DNA from: Acinetobacter corruptisaponis
GTDB lineage: Bacteria > Pseudomonadota > Gammaproteobacteria > Pseudomonadales > Moraxellaceae
Length of the DNA stretch: 64,000 nucleotides
Assembly (NCBI RefSeq): GCF_030053775.1
Contig: NZ_CP125669.1
Coordinates: forward strand, 3,591,962 to 3,655,961
Reading direction: 5' to 3'
Shown: piece by piece, positions 57,333 through 64,000 of the stretch
Numbering within the stretch: the stretch's first letter is position 1
How the letters are laid out: each line of letters starts with the position of its first letter
Program-made: the position numbers and the translations under genes
The notes under the pieces: model-generated
The model's input: only the letters and a program-made list of their open reading frames with translations
Told to the model about the DNA's origin: nothing
Database searches by the model: none

Positions 57333-57802
57333 TTTTTATGGATTTATATAGCAAAAAGCTCTAGCAAAAAATCAGCTTTTTATTCCAGTCATTGTTATTT
57401 CACAGCATGGAAAATCCCCGTTATATTAACTCTACGTTCAAACAAAGAGGGTTTTAACCATGACGAAAAAAACGATTCGCTATAATGGATATGAACTGGC
57501 ATGCCAATGTTAGATTGTATCAAGGCGATTAAAAGGGTACAAACCAGTTCTGATCAGGCGGGGAAAGGAATTGGTTTGAACATTTTAATACAATAAGAAT
57601 AATCCTAAATGTTAAATAAAAAACGAATAAGAAATCTAGGGGAATCTATTGATTCCCTTATTTTTTCTAAAAATAAAAACTCCTGTGCTTTGGAGTGGAT
57701 AGCACAGCAGTTGTGATCAGTATAAATAATCGTATTGTGAGCTAAATAAAATGGTCTTAGAATTTTAAATTGACAAGATATAAAAATGAAACGGGATCAG
57801 CA
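57333..57802. other. 470-base region between purA and the DksA-like gene
   Basis: It holds a decayed short coding stretch (57460-57600) and otherwise AT-rich sequence. No intact gene. Confidence 0.4.
57460..57600 (+). pseudogene. Possible decayed small gene
   Basis: ATG 57460 opens MTKKTIRYNGYELACQC and stops at 57513. Shifting frame by one base continues NVRLYQGD, stop, KGTNQF, stop, then ERNWFEHFNTIRII, which reads like more of the same hydrophilic protein with one frameshift and two stops. GAGGG lies upstream. The case rests on the look of the translation only. Confidence 0.3.
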
Positions 57803-58078
57803 ATGGCAGGTGGTTGGGCGCGTGACGGTGCAGAGCAGGAGCAGATTGATGCAACAATTCATGATGCGATTGCAAAAGCAAGACAAGGTCTTTCTCATAA
57901 TGAAGATGGAGAAGCCGCATTATATTGTGAAGAATGTGGCGAGCCCATTCCTCAAGCCCGCCGTGAAGTGATGAAAGGCGTGAAATATTGTATTCGTTGC
58001 CAGCAACAACTTGAGGAAAAGAGTAAGGCACTGGAACTATTTAATCGGCGGGGAAGTAAGGATAGCCAATTACGTTAA
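57803..58078 (+). CDS. DksA/TraR-type zinc-finger protein (YbiI-like)
   Basis: The 91-residue protein belongs to the short TraR/DksA group that lacks the long coiled coil of DksA. The four-cysteine zinc finger is clear: YCEECGEPIP ... YCIRCQ (residues ~47-75), preceded by DGAEQEQIDATIHDAIAKAR. Such proteins may bind the RNA polymerase secondary channel or be degenerate copies; the function is unproved. ATG 57803 starts MAGGWARDG, the typical family start; the longer frame to 57770 is not conserved. Confidence 0.87.
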   Translation: MAGGWARDGAEQEQIDATIHDAIAKARQGLSHNEDGEAALYCEECGEPIPQARREVMKGVKYCIRCQQQLEEKSKALELFNRRGSKDSQLR

Positions 58079-58091
58079 ATCTTTTGCCTTG

Positions 58092-59093
58092 TTAATCTTC
58101 TATCTCTTTCACAGCATTATATACAACGCTTGGTTCAATATTGAGCAGCTTTTTACCAAAGCTGCGTAACCACCACACCAGTTGAGACGTAAAGGGAACA
58201 GTTGCGCTCACTTCAACAATATTTTCCTCTAGTGCCGTAATGGTCTGGTCTTTACTGAGCTGACTTTCATAAAAGCTTTTGGCTGTATTTTCCGTCATGG
58301 TCAGCTTTAATTGAATTTGTTCAGTTGGTTTGCTGTAATCCACACGGAAACCCAGTGCGCCTGAGTCAATGTAATGATCAATATCAAAATTGACAGGATG
58401 CAGTGCCCGACTATCCAGAACCGTGGCTGCCTTAAAACGGTGCAGGGCAAAAGTTTGCACTTCAGTTTTATCATTTCTGGTACAGATTAAATAAATCACT
58501 GCACCTTTTTGTACCAGTGCCAGAGGATTGAGGATATAGGTTTTATCTTCTCCCTGATGGGTTCTGGCACGATAGATACACTCAATTTGCTTGTCCTGTA
58601 ACAGTCCCTCATAAATTGCCTGTTGTGCATGTTTATCCACAATTGGTGGAATGAGCGGCTGTGTCGCTGGAACAATACGCACACGGTTGATCCATTGTCT
58701 GACATTGTTTTGTGTGGAAAGACTACGTTTTGCCAAGTCGAACCACGGCATCATTTCTTCAAGCAAGCTGGGTGGAAGCAAATGGCGTAAATGTTCTTCC
58801 ACCATCATAAAGGTGACCGCCTGTGAGCTCGTCATGTGCGGCAAACTCTGGATGGGCGCGTCTGAACGCCAGCGCCAGCCTTGCGGAACCGTTTTATTGC
58901 TTTCAATGGGAAAGCGTTGTGCAATCTGGTTTAAATCACGCTGAATGGTACGCAGACTAATCTCAATACCCTCACGCTCCAGAATTTCCTGCAATTCACG
59001 TGTACCCATCCATTTACCCGTAGAAAGGCGGGACAAGATTTGCCATTGACGATAAAGGCTATTTGACGTTTCTTTTTCTTGTATGGATGACAT
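58092..59093 (-). CDS. WYL-domain transcriptional regulator
   Basis: The 333-residue protein has an N-terminal winged helix-turn-helix (about 12-75: ILSRLSTGKWMGTRELQEIL, then SLRTIQRDLNQIAQRFPIE) and a WYL ligand-binding domain (~160-230, IYRARTHQGEDKTYILNPLA, with ALVQKGAVIYLICTRN and FALHRFKAATVLD). A C-terminal WCX-type extension follows. WYL domains sense nucleotides or nucleic acid, and related regulators control DNA-damage or defence genes. It diverges from the Anbu operon and is a candidate regulator of it. The longer frame begins at TTG 59108; ATG 59093 is preferred. Confidence 0.87.
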   Translation of the reverse strand: MSSIQEKETSNSLYRQWQILSRLSTGKWMGTRELQEILEREGIEISLRTIQRDLNQIAQRFPIESNKTVPQGWRWRSDAPIQSLPHMTSSQAVTFMMVEEHLRHLLPPSLLEEMMPWFDLAKRSLSTQNNVRQWINRVRIVPATQPLIPPIVDKHAQQAIYEGLLQDKQIECIYRARTHQGEDKTYILNPLALVQKGAVIYLICTRNDKTEVQTFALHRFKAATVLDSRALHPVNFDIDHYIDSGALGFRVDYSKPTEQIQLKLTMTENTAKSFYESQLSKDQTITALEENIVEVSATVPFTSQLVWWLRSFGKKLLNIEPSVVYNAVKEIED

Positions 59094-59571
59094 AGGCGTA
59101 ATATGCAATTCAATGAGCTAGAGCTGACACAATAAAAAAACTCCCGTTATTTAGCAAGTACATCACATTTAGATTACGTATTTACGACTGAAACCAATGC
59201 AGATTTGCTTAAAACTTTTAAAACTGCTTCAAAAATGATCATTTTATATAAGTGGCATTGAAATTGCTTATTCATAGGGTCTGGTGACATTTCATGGGTG
59301 CTTGCGACAGAGGACATTTTTTAGCTGATACAAGGCATGTTTTGCGAAATTTAGCCATTCTAAATGAGCAAGACATAACGCAGTAGCAGCAAAAAATGTC
59401 CCTGTCCCAAAGGGTTATGGCTAAAACTGCCCCAAACTTCGTTATGAAACTTGACAAGGGAGTCGCCATTGCCTGCGTTTCATGCCTTGTTTGCGTTATT
59501 TTAGCCGATAACGCAATGCATCGCTGAAACGTCAACAGACCCTAATAGATAAATGATGAGATGAGGTTTCT
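59094..59571. other. 478-base divergent region, mostly a MITE-like element
   Basis: It contains the WYL-gene promoter side and copy 3 of the repeat (59276-59543), which leaves only 28 bases before the ATP-grasp start. Confidence 0.5.
59276..59543 (-). repeat. MITE-like 268-bp element, copy 3 (inverted)
   Basis: Begins AGGGTCTGGTGACATTTC and ends CGTCAACAGACCCT: the reverse of copies 1 and 2, same length as copy 1. It carries the internal GAGGACATTTTTT and AAAAAATGTCCCTGTC inverted pair. No clear target duplication is visible. Confidence 0.85.
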
Positions 59572-61134
59572 ATGTCAGAACAAGAACACAATCTAAATAT
59601 CAGTACAGATTATTATTCTCCAGATCAAACGGCAGCGGTTTCGGTACATTCGTCCACATTTATTCCAGATATTCCAGAGCTGAGCAGTATTACCACCAAT
59701 CTGTTTGAACAACTCAAATCACAGTTTTTTAATGAAATGCTGGATGATAAAAGCTTTAACGGAGAGGCATCAAAAAAGATTGAACAATGGTTAAGTATCC
59801 GTAGCCTTGATGAGTTAAAAGTTCTGGGTGCTCAGGCAAAGCAGCATTTTTTGTATCAGGGCATCACCTTTAATGTGTATGGGGATCAGGAAGGAACAGA
59901 GCGGACCATTCCTTATGACTTAATCCCGCGTGTCATTGAGAAAAAACAATGGGAGAAAATATCATCAGGCTGTGCACAACGTGTTAAGGCGCTGAATCTA
60001 TTTCTGGATGACATTTACCATGAACAAAACATTCTTAAGGATGGGTTGATTCCCGCACATCAGGTGATGGCACATGAAGCCTTTCAGCCGCATATGCTCA
60101 GGCATCATCTTAAAGGCAAGGTTTATTCACAAATCAGTGGCATCGACATTATTCGGGATGGGCGGGGTGATTTCTTTGTGCTTGAGGACAATTTAAGAAC
60201 GCCATCAGGGGTATCTTATATGCTGGAAAGCCGAAAAATCAGCCAAAAACTGATGCCTGATTTGTGCAGCAGCAATAATTTACAGGGGATTGAACAATAC
60301 CCAACTTTATTAAGGGCAATTCTGGAAGAGAATGCCTATGTTGACCAGCCCTTTATTGTGGTGCTGACCCCAGGCCGTTTTAACAGTGCCTACTATGAAC
60401 ACGCCTTTTTGGCGCGTGAAATGGATGTGCCGCTGGTGACAAGCCGTGATCTTTTTGTTGAGAATGACCAGGTCTTTGCAAAAACCATTCGCGGCCGCCA
60501 GCAGGTGGATGTGATCTATCGCCGTGTGGATGATGACTTTCTAGACCCACTGGTATTCCGTGCTGACAGTACGCTTGGTGTGGCGGGTTTGATGTCAGCC
60601 TATCTACAGAACAATGTGGTGATTGCCAATGCACCAGGAACAGGGGTTGCCGATGACAAGTCGATCTACCCTTATGTTGACCAAATGATTCAGTATTATC
60701 TGGGTGAAAACCCTATCTTGAGCAATGTGCCAACCTATCAATGCCGAGACAGTGAACAACTGGATTATGTGCTCAACAATCTGGAAAAACTGGTGGTTAA
60801 GGAGGCGCAGGGTTCTGGTGGATATGGCATGTTGATTGGCCCTCAGGCAGATCAACAGCAAATTGAGCAATTCAGGCAGAAAATCATGCAGACCCCACAT
60901 TTATATATTGCACAGCCAACCTTGGCACTGTCAGTTGCACCGACATTGACCATAGAGGGCGTTGCTGAGCGACATATTGATTTACGCCCATTTGTATTGA
61001 GTTCACCTTACCGTACTGAAATTGTGCCAGGGGGATTAACACGTGTGGCCATGCAGGCAGGTTCGCTGGTGGTCAACTCTTCTCAGGGTGGTGGCATTAA
61101 GGATACCTGGGTGGTGGAATCGCTGCACTCCTAA
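59572..61134 (+). CDS. Circularly permuted ATP-grasp protein (DUF404/DUF407 type)
   Basis: A predicted amide/peptide ligase of the circularly permuted ATP-grasp group, 520 residues. Blocks visible: FNVYGDQEGTERTIPYDLIP, HLKGKVYSQISGIDIIRDGR, FVLEDNLRTPSGVSYMLESR (metal/ATP carboxylates), VVLTPGRFNSAYYEHAFLAR and IYRRVDDDFLDPLVFRADS. IANAPGTGVADDKSIYPYVD and LVVKEAQGSGGYGMLIGPQ form the nucleotide loop. These enzymes are known as companions of alpha-E, transglutaminase and Anbu proteins and are predicted to make or modify peptides; the substrate is unknown. First gene of the operon; GAGATGAGG precedes ATG 59572. Confidence 0.92.
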   Translation: MSEQEHNLNISTDYYSPDQTAAVSVHSSTFIPDIPELSSITTNLFEQLKSQFFNEMLDDKSFNGEASKKIEQWLSIRSLDELKVLGAQAKQHFLYQGITFNVYGDQEGTERTIPYDLIPRVIEKKQWEKISSGCAQRVKALNLFLDDIYHEQNILKDGLIPAHQVMAHEAFQPHMLRHHLKGKVYSQISGIDIIRDGRGDFFVLEDNLRTPSGVSYMLESRKISQKLMPDLCSSNNLQGIEQYPTLLRAILEENAYVDQPFIVVLTPGRFNSAYYEHAFLAREMDVPLVTSRDLFVENDQVFAKTIRGRQQVDVIYRRVDDDFLDPLVFRADSTLGVAGLMSAYLQNNVVIANAPGTGVADDKSIYPYVDQMIQYYLGENPILSNVPTYQCRDSEQLDYVLNNLEKLVVKEAQGSGGYGMLIGPQADQQQIEQFRQKIMQTPHLYIAQPTLALSVAPTLTIEGVAERHIDLRPFVLSSPYRTEIVPGGLTRVAMQAGSLVVNSSQGGGIKDTWVVESLHS

Positions 61135-61225
61135 CATCTTTCCTAAGCAGCGATAACACTGCACATATCCTTTGTGTGTAGTGGGGTATTTCACAGGAAT
61201 TTATGATTAATAAGGGAGGATATTT

Positions 61226-61828
61226 ATGCTTTTACTTAGCTCAAGTGCTCAACATATATATTGGTTAGGTCGTTATTTATTTCGTATTGAGTATATGGTG
61301 AGTCATTTACCCTTTACAGATGACCAACAGGCGGCAGGATTTGCACAGGCATTGTGTCTGCATATTGATGATGCCGAAAGTTTGAACCAATTTATGCTGG
61401 ATCGGCAGCAGCCATATTCCTTGATGAGCCAGCTTGAGATTGCTCGGGATAATATTCAGGAACTGAGGGGACTATTGAGTTCTGAAACTTATGCCGAACT
61501 GAACCATCTAATAAAAAATGTTATACCTGATGTGGCAACTATCCAGAACATCGTAAAGGAAAGTTGTTCAACCCTGAAAACAGAGCAAGAGGATATTTCC
61601 TTATTTTTCCATATTGGACAGGGTATGGAGCAAATCGATACCTATTTTCGGTTTCAGCATAATATTCATGATGTGCTGGATACGATTGATCCAGTGATTG
61701 AACGGTTATTTCATTTAGGTTGGGAGGACTTGCAACCAAGTTGGAAAATATTGAAAACTCAACCTGACTTGAACCAGTTTTATGCATTTACCTATAAACT
61801 GGAAAATCAATTTGAGGCGTTCGCATGA
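61226..61828 (+). CDS. Alpha-E domain protein (DUF403), short form
   Basis: An all-helical protein always found with the ATP-grasp ligase; its biochemical role is unknown. It opens MLLLSSSAQHIYWLGRYLFR, the alpha-E hallmark (normally xRxAxxxYWLxRYxER). At 200 residues it is shorter than the usual ~310 and seems to lack part of the C-terminal helices, though the gene ends normally. GGGAGGA lies before ATG 61226. Its stop overlaps the transglutaminase start by 4 bases (ATGA), so translation is coupled. Confidence 0.85.
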   Translation: MLLLSSSAQHIYWLGRYLFRIEYMVSHLPFTDDQQAAGFAQALCLHIDDAESLNQFMLDRQQPYSLMSQLEIARDNIQELRGLLSSETYAELNHLIKNVIPDVATIQNIVKESCSTLKTEQEDISLFFHIGQGMEQIDTYFRFQHNIHDVLDTIDPVIERLFHLGWEDLQPSWKILKTQPDLNQFYAFTYKLENQFEAFA

Positions 61829-62604
61829 AACTGATGGTGAATCACCAAACGCATTATCATTATACGCAGGCTGCACGAAATAGTGTGCAGTCGATTAAAA
61901 TGATACCGCAAAGTTCACGGCACCAGTTGGTTGAGTCCTGGCATATTAGCGTTCCAGGACAACATGCCAGCAAACGTGATGCCTTTAATAACCTATGGAT
62001 CACGGCAACCCAGCGACATGATTACCATTACCTCACCATTATGGCGCAGGGTGTTGTTGATTTGTATGATACTGAGCTAGGTTATGTGGACACTGGTGTT
62101 TCACCAATATTGTTTTTACAGGGCACAAAAATGACCTGTTGTGATTTGATGATGCGGGATTTTGCCCAGACGATTGTAAAAGTGAAAGACCGCCACCACC
62201 TTATTTTATTAGCAGAGCAGATTTTACAGCACATCCCTTACCAGCCTGAAAGTACATCTGTAACGACTTCTGCAATAGATTCATTTTATGCTGGGCAGGG
62301 GGTGTGTCAGGACCATGCGCATGTGTTCATCGCCATGTGTCGTGCGTTACAATTACCAGCCCGTTATGTGTCTGGTTATTTATATGACCAAAACCAGCCA
62401 CACCTTGCCAGTCATGCATGGGCAGAAGTTTTTGTGGAAAATGAATGGTATTGTTTTGATATCAGTAACCAGATATTTACGCCCAAAAGTCATATCTATG
62501 TCGCAATCGGTCGTGATTATCTGGATGTTGCACCCGTACGGGGGGTGCGTGAACAGGGTGGTGTTGAAAGTATGACATCCAGTGTTCAGGTTTTGGCTTG
62601 TTGA
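61825..62604 (+). CDS. Transglutaminase-like cysteine peptidase
   Basis: A cytosolic transglutaminase-fold enzyme of 259 residues, probably a peptidase or amidase. An N-terminal beta domain (MKLMVNHQTHYHYTQAARNS; about 1-110) precedes the papain-like core. The catalytic triad is visible: Cys in YAGQGVCQDHAHVFIAMCRA, His in LASHAWAEVFVENEWYCFD and Asp in that same stretch (FDISN). The RYVSGYLYDQ block is the family signature. The next gene starts 17 bases after its stop. It is a standing member of Anbu clusters. Confidence 0.92.
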   Translation: MKLMVNHQTHYHYTQAARNSVQSIKMIPQSSRHQLVESWHISVPGQHASKRDAFNNLWITATQRHDYHYLTIMAQGVVDLYDTELGYVDTGVSPILFLQGTKMTCCDLMMRDFAQTIVKVKDRHHLILLAEQILQHIPYQPESTSVTTSAIDSFYAGQGVCQDHAHVFIAMCRALQLPARYVSGYLYDQNQPHLASHAWAEVFVENEWYCFDISNQIFTPKSHIYVAIGRDYLDVAPVRGVREQGGVESMTSSVQVLAC

Positions 62605-62620
62605 GTGTGAAGAGAGAAAG

Positions 62621-63355
62621 ATGACCTATTGTTGTGCATTAAGATTGGAGCAGGGTTTGGTATTGATTAGTGATACACGAACCAATGCTGGGGTCGATCA
62701 TATTTCTGTATTCCGTAAACTGCATACATTTGGTGTTGAAAACGAGCGTTTTATCGCCTTGCAGACTGCGGGCAATTTAGCCACCACACAGGCGGTGATT
62801 GGACATTTGCAAAATGCGTTGGCTCTGCATCAAGAACCGAATTTGTATAGTGCGAATACCATGTTTGAAGTTGCTGAACTGGTGGGTAAAACCTTGCGTA
62901 AGGTATTGGAAGACATCACGACGGATACGCAGGAACAGATGAACTACTCGTGTAGTATTCTGGTGTGTGGGCAGATTCAGGGTGAGGAAATGCAGCTTTA
63001 TAATGTCTATCCACAAGGCAATTTTATCTGTGCGACAACAGATACCCCATATTTCCAGATTGGTGAAAGTAAATATGGCAAGCCAATTTTAGACCGTGCT
63101 CTGCATTACACCATGCCGCTTGATGATGCCTTGCGTTGCACGCTCATTTCCTTTGATTCCACCTTACGTTCAAATGTTTCAGTTGGGTTGCCTCTGGATG
63201 TGGTGGTCTACCATAAAGACAGTTTTGTGATTCCAGGGGGCAAGCGTATCAGTGAGGAAGATCCTTACTTTACCCAAATTAGTAAACAGTGGTCTGATAC
63301 CTTGCGCCGTGGTTTGCAGGAATTACCAAAACCAACAGAAGATTATTGGGTCTAG
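62621..63355 (+). CDS. Anbu (bacterial proteasome homologue) peptidase
   Basis: An Ntn-hydrolase-fold protein of 244 residues related to proteasome beta subunits. After removal of Met1 the N-terminal Thr would be exposed as nucleophile: MTYCCALRLEQGLVLISDTR, followed by TNAGVDHISVFRKLH. In Thr1 numbering Asp17, Arg19 and Lys32 match the proteasome catalytic set closely. The rest fits the family: QTAGNLATTQAVIGHL, FQIGESKYGKPILDRAL and SVGLPLDVVVYHKDS. Anbu assembles into open helical rings; its substrate is not known. The frame opens at 62582 inside the transglutaminase gene, but AGAGAGAAAG before ATG 62621 fixes the start. Confidence 0.93.
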   Translation: MTYCCALRLEQGLVLISDTRTNAGVDHISVFRKLHTFGVENERFIALQTAGNLATTQAVIGHLQNALALHQEPNLYSANTMFEVAELVGKTLRKVLEDITTDTQEQMNYSCSILVCGQIQGEEMQLYNVYPQGNFICATTDTPYFQIGESKYGKPILDRALHYTMPLDDALRCTLISFDSTLRSNVSVGLPLDVVVYHKDSFVIPGGKRISEEDPYFTQISKQWSDTLRRGLQELPKPTEDYWV

Positions 63356-63406
63356 TCAGCAAAGACAGGCATAATGAATTGATATACTTTATAAGTGTAA
63401 GAAAAA

Positions 63407-63835
63407 ATGATATTTCAACTTTGTTATGCCAGCACCAGTACTTCTGAAAAATCACATTTGCCACTTGATTTAAGAGAAGTTTTAAATGAGGCACACCATT
63501 TTAATTATGTGAATAATATACATGGTGTGCTGTACTTTGCAGATGGTTATTTTTTCCAGTGTCTGGAGGGGGAGCAGGAGGCTATTTTGGAACTGCTTGA
63601 TAAAATCAAGCAAGATCCTCGCCATCAGCAGATTTATGTTTTTAATCCTCAACACATCTCACAAGGTCATTTTAAAGATTGGTCAATGAAATTTGTACGT
63701 AAAAATAGTCAGGTTTCAGAATTTTTCCAGCAGCATCTACAACAGGCCGAGTTTAATCCCTACTTGTTAAATGAGGGTTCGATTGCAGCATTGATTCCAT
63801 TGCTTGCGGATATACAAATGGATGAGGTTGCCTAG
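63407..63835 (+). CDS. BLUF blue-light sensor protein (BlsA-like)
   Basis: A short FAD-binding photoreceptor, 142 residues. The flavin hydrogen-bond set is present: Tyr7 in MIFQLCYAST, Asn37 (NNIHG), Gln51 in FFQCLEGEQEAI and Trp/Met in FKDWSMKFVRKN. It lacks any fused output domain, like BlsA of A. baumannii, which acts by binding regulators such as Fur. Light or temperature-dependent control of motility, biofilm and metabolism is known for that family. The Shine-Dalgarno is weak. It starts 51 bases after the Anbu gene and may be co-transcribed or separate. Confidence 0.92.
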   Translation: MIFQLCYASTSTSEKSHLPLDLREVLNEAHHFNYVNNIHGVLYFADGYFFQCLEGEQEAILELLDKIKQDPRHQQIYVFNPQHISQGHFKDWSMKFVRKNSQVSEFFQQHLQQAEFNPYLLNEGSIAALIPLLADIQMDEVA

Positions 63836-63879
63836 AAGTTATTTTTGCTATTTTTATCTACTTGCATCGTCTTGATCGG

Positions 63880-63917
63880 TAGTATTAATATTGATACTAT
63901 AAATTTATTGGTATAAT
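63880..63917 (+). promoter_or_regulatory. Promoter and operator-like palindrome before the HicA-like gene
   Basis: TTGATA (63891-63896) and an extended -10 TGGTATAAT (TATAAT at 63912-63917) are 15 bases apart. TAGTAT (63880-63885) and ATACTA (63894-63899) form a palindrome over the -35. The start codon is only 12 bases after the -10, so the leader is very short. Confidence 0.5.
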
Positions 63918-63928
63918 TGAGTATCCGA

Positions 63929-64000
63929 ATGGCAAACCTTGATCAACTCATCGAGCAAATGCGGAATAATCCTAAAAATGTTCGTTATGCTGATTTAGTC
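63929..64000 (+). CDS. HicA-like small protein, 3' end outside window
   Basis: Only 24 codons are visible: MANLDQLIEQMRNNPKNVRY followed by ADLV. This beginning resembles the YcfA/HicA-type mRNA-interferase family, whose members often start with MxNLxxLxxxxRxNPxxVRFxDL. A palindrome over the promoter and the very short leader fit an autoregulated toxin-antitoxin pair, but neither the catalytic His nor an antitoxin can be seen. Confidence 0.5.
   Translation, partial: MANLDQLIEQMRNNPKNVRYADLV

Overview
The window reads as ordinary chromosome of an Acinetobacter species (Moraxellaceae). The protein set and gene neighbourhoods point there: rpsB-tsf, purH-fis, alaS-lysC-csrA with an unusually long CsrA, hisZ-purA, a BlsA-like BLUF protein, and a one-piece MaeB with a phosphotransacetylase tail. 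The DNA is moderately AT-rich and the intergenic regions are strongly AT-rich. I see no prophage, insertion sequence with a transposase, CRISPR array, rRNA or tRNA.

Layout. 1-5 kb: end of a TetR-type regulator, map, rpsB with a structured leader, tsf, cca. 5-15 kb: maeB, a membrane PAS-GGDEF-EAL protein, rsmE, metF, ahcY behind an SAH riboswitch, a small protein, gloB. 15-21 kb: an unknown protein overlapping a histone-deacetylase-family gene, then the methionine transporter metQ/metN/metI interrupted by a repeat element and a terminator. 21-27 kb: purD, purH, fis, a zinc-ribbon membrane protein, prmA. 27-32 kb: mnmG, a QacE-like SMR pump, a fatty-acid-hydroxylase-family protein, an AraC-type regulator. 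32-42 kb: an iron-type island with a DUF4198 protein, an ApbE-DUF2271 fusion, a PepSY-type membrane protein, a membrane flavodoxin reductase and two TonB-dependent receptors, with Fur-box-like sites. 42-47 kb: purine permease and adenine deaminase, cytochrome b561, a lipoprotein, rnhB, csrA. 47-57 kb: lysC, alaS, a GAPDH-family enzyme, lipoprotein, hisZ, purA. 58-63 kb: a WYL regulator divergent from a four-gene operon of circularly permuted ATP-grasp, alpha-E protein, transglutaminase and Anbu proteasome-like peptidase. The window ends with a BLUF photoreceptor and the start of a HicA-like gene.

Themes. Methionine and one-carbon genes are well represented: ahcY and metF (SAH recycling and methyl-THF supply), metQNI and map. 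Purine genes recur: purD, purH, purA, a purine permease and adenine deaminase. The iron island combines outer-membrane uptake with flavin-based electron delivery.

The least understood system is the Anbu / ATP-grasp / alpha-E / transglutaminase operon. It belongs to a known but functionally unsolved family, predicted to make and process a peptide or protein modification. Its promoter region is occupied by one of three copies of a 268-283 bp non-coding element with inverted ends. That MITE-like family is the clearest unexplained repeat here. Other non-coding signals are an S2-type leader before rpsB, an orphan plus-strand terminator beside csrA (possible small RNA), and two families of shorter palindromic repeats.
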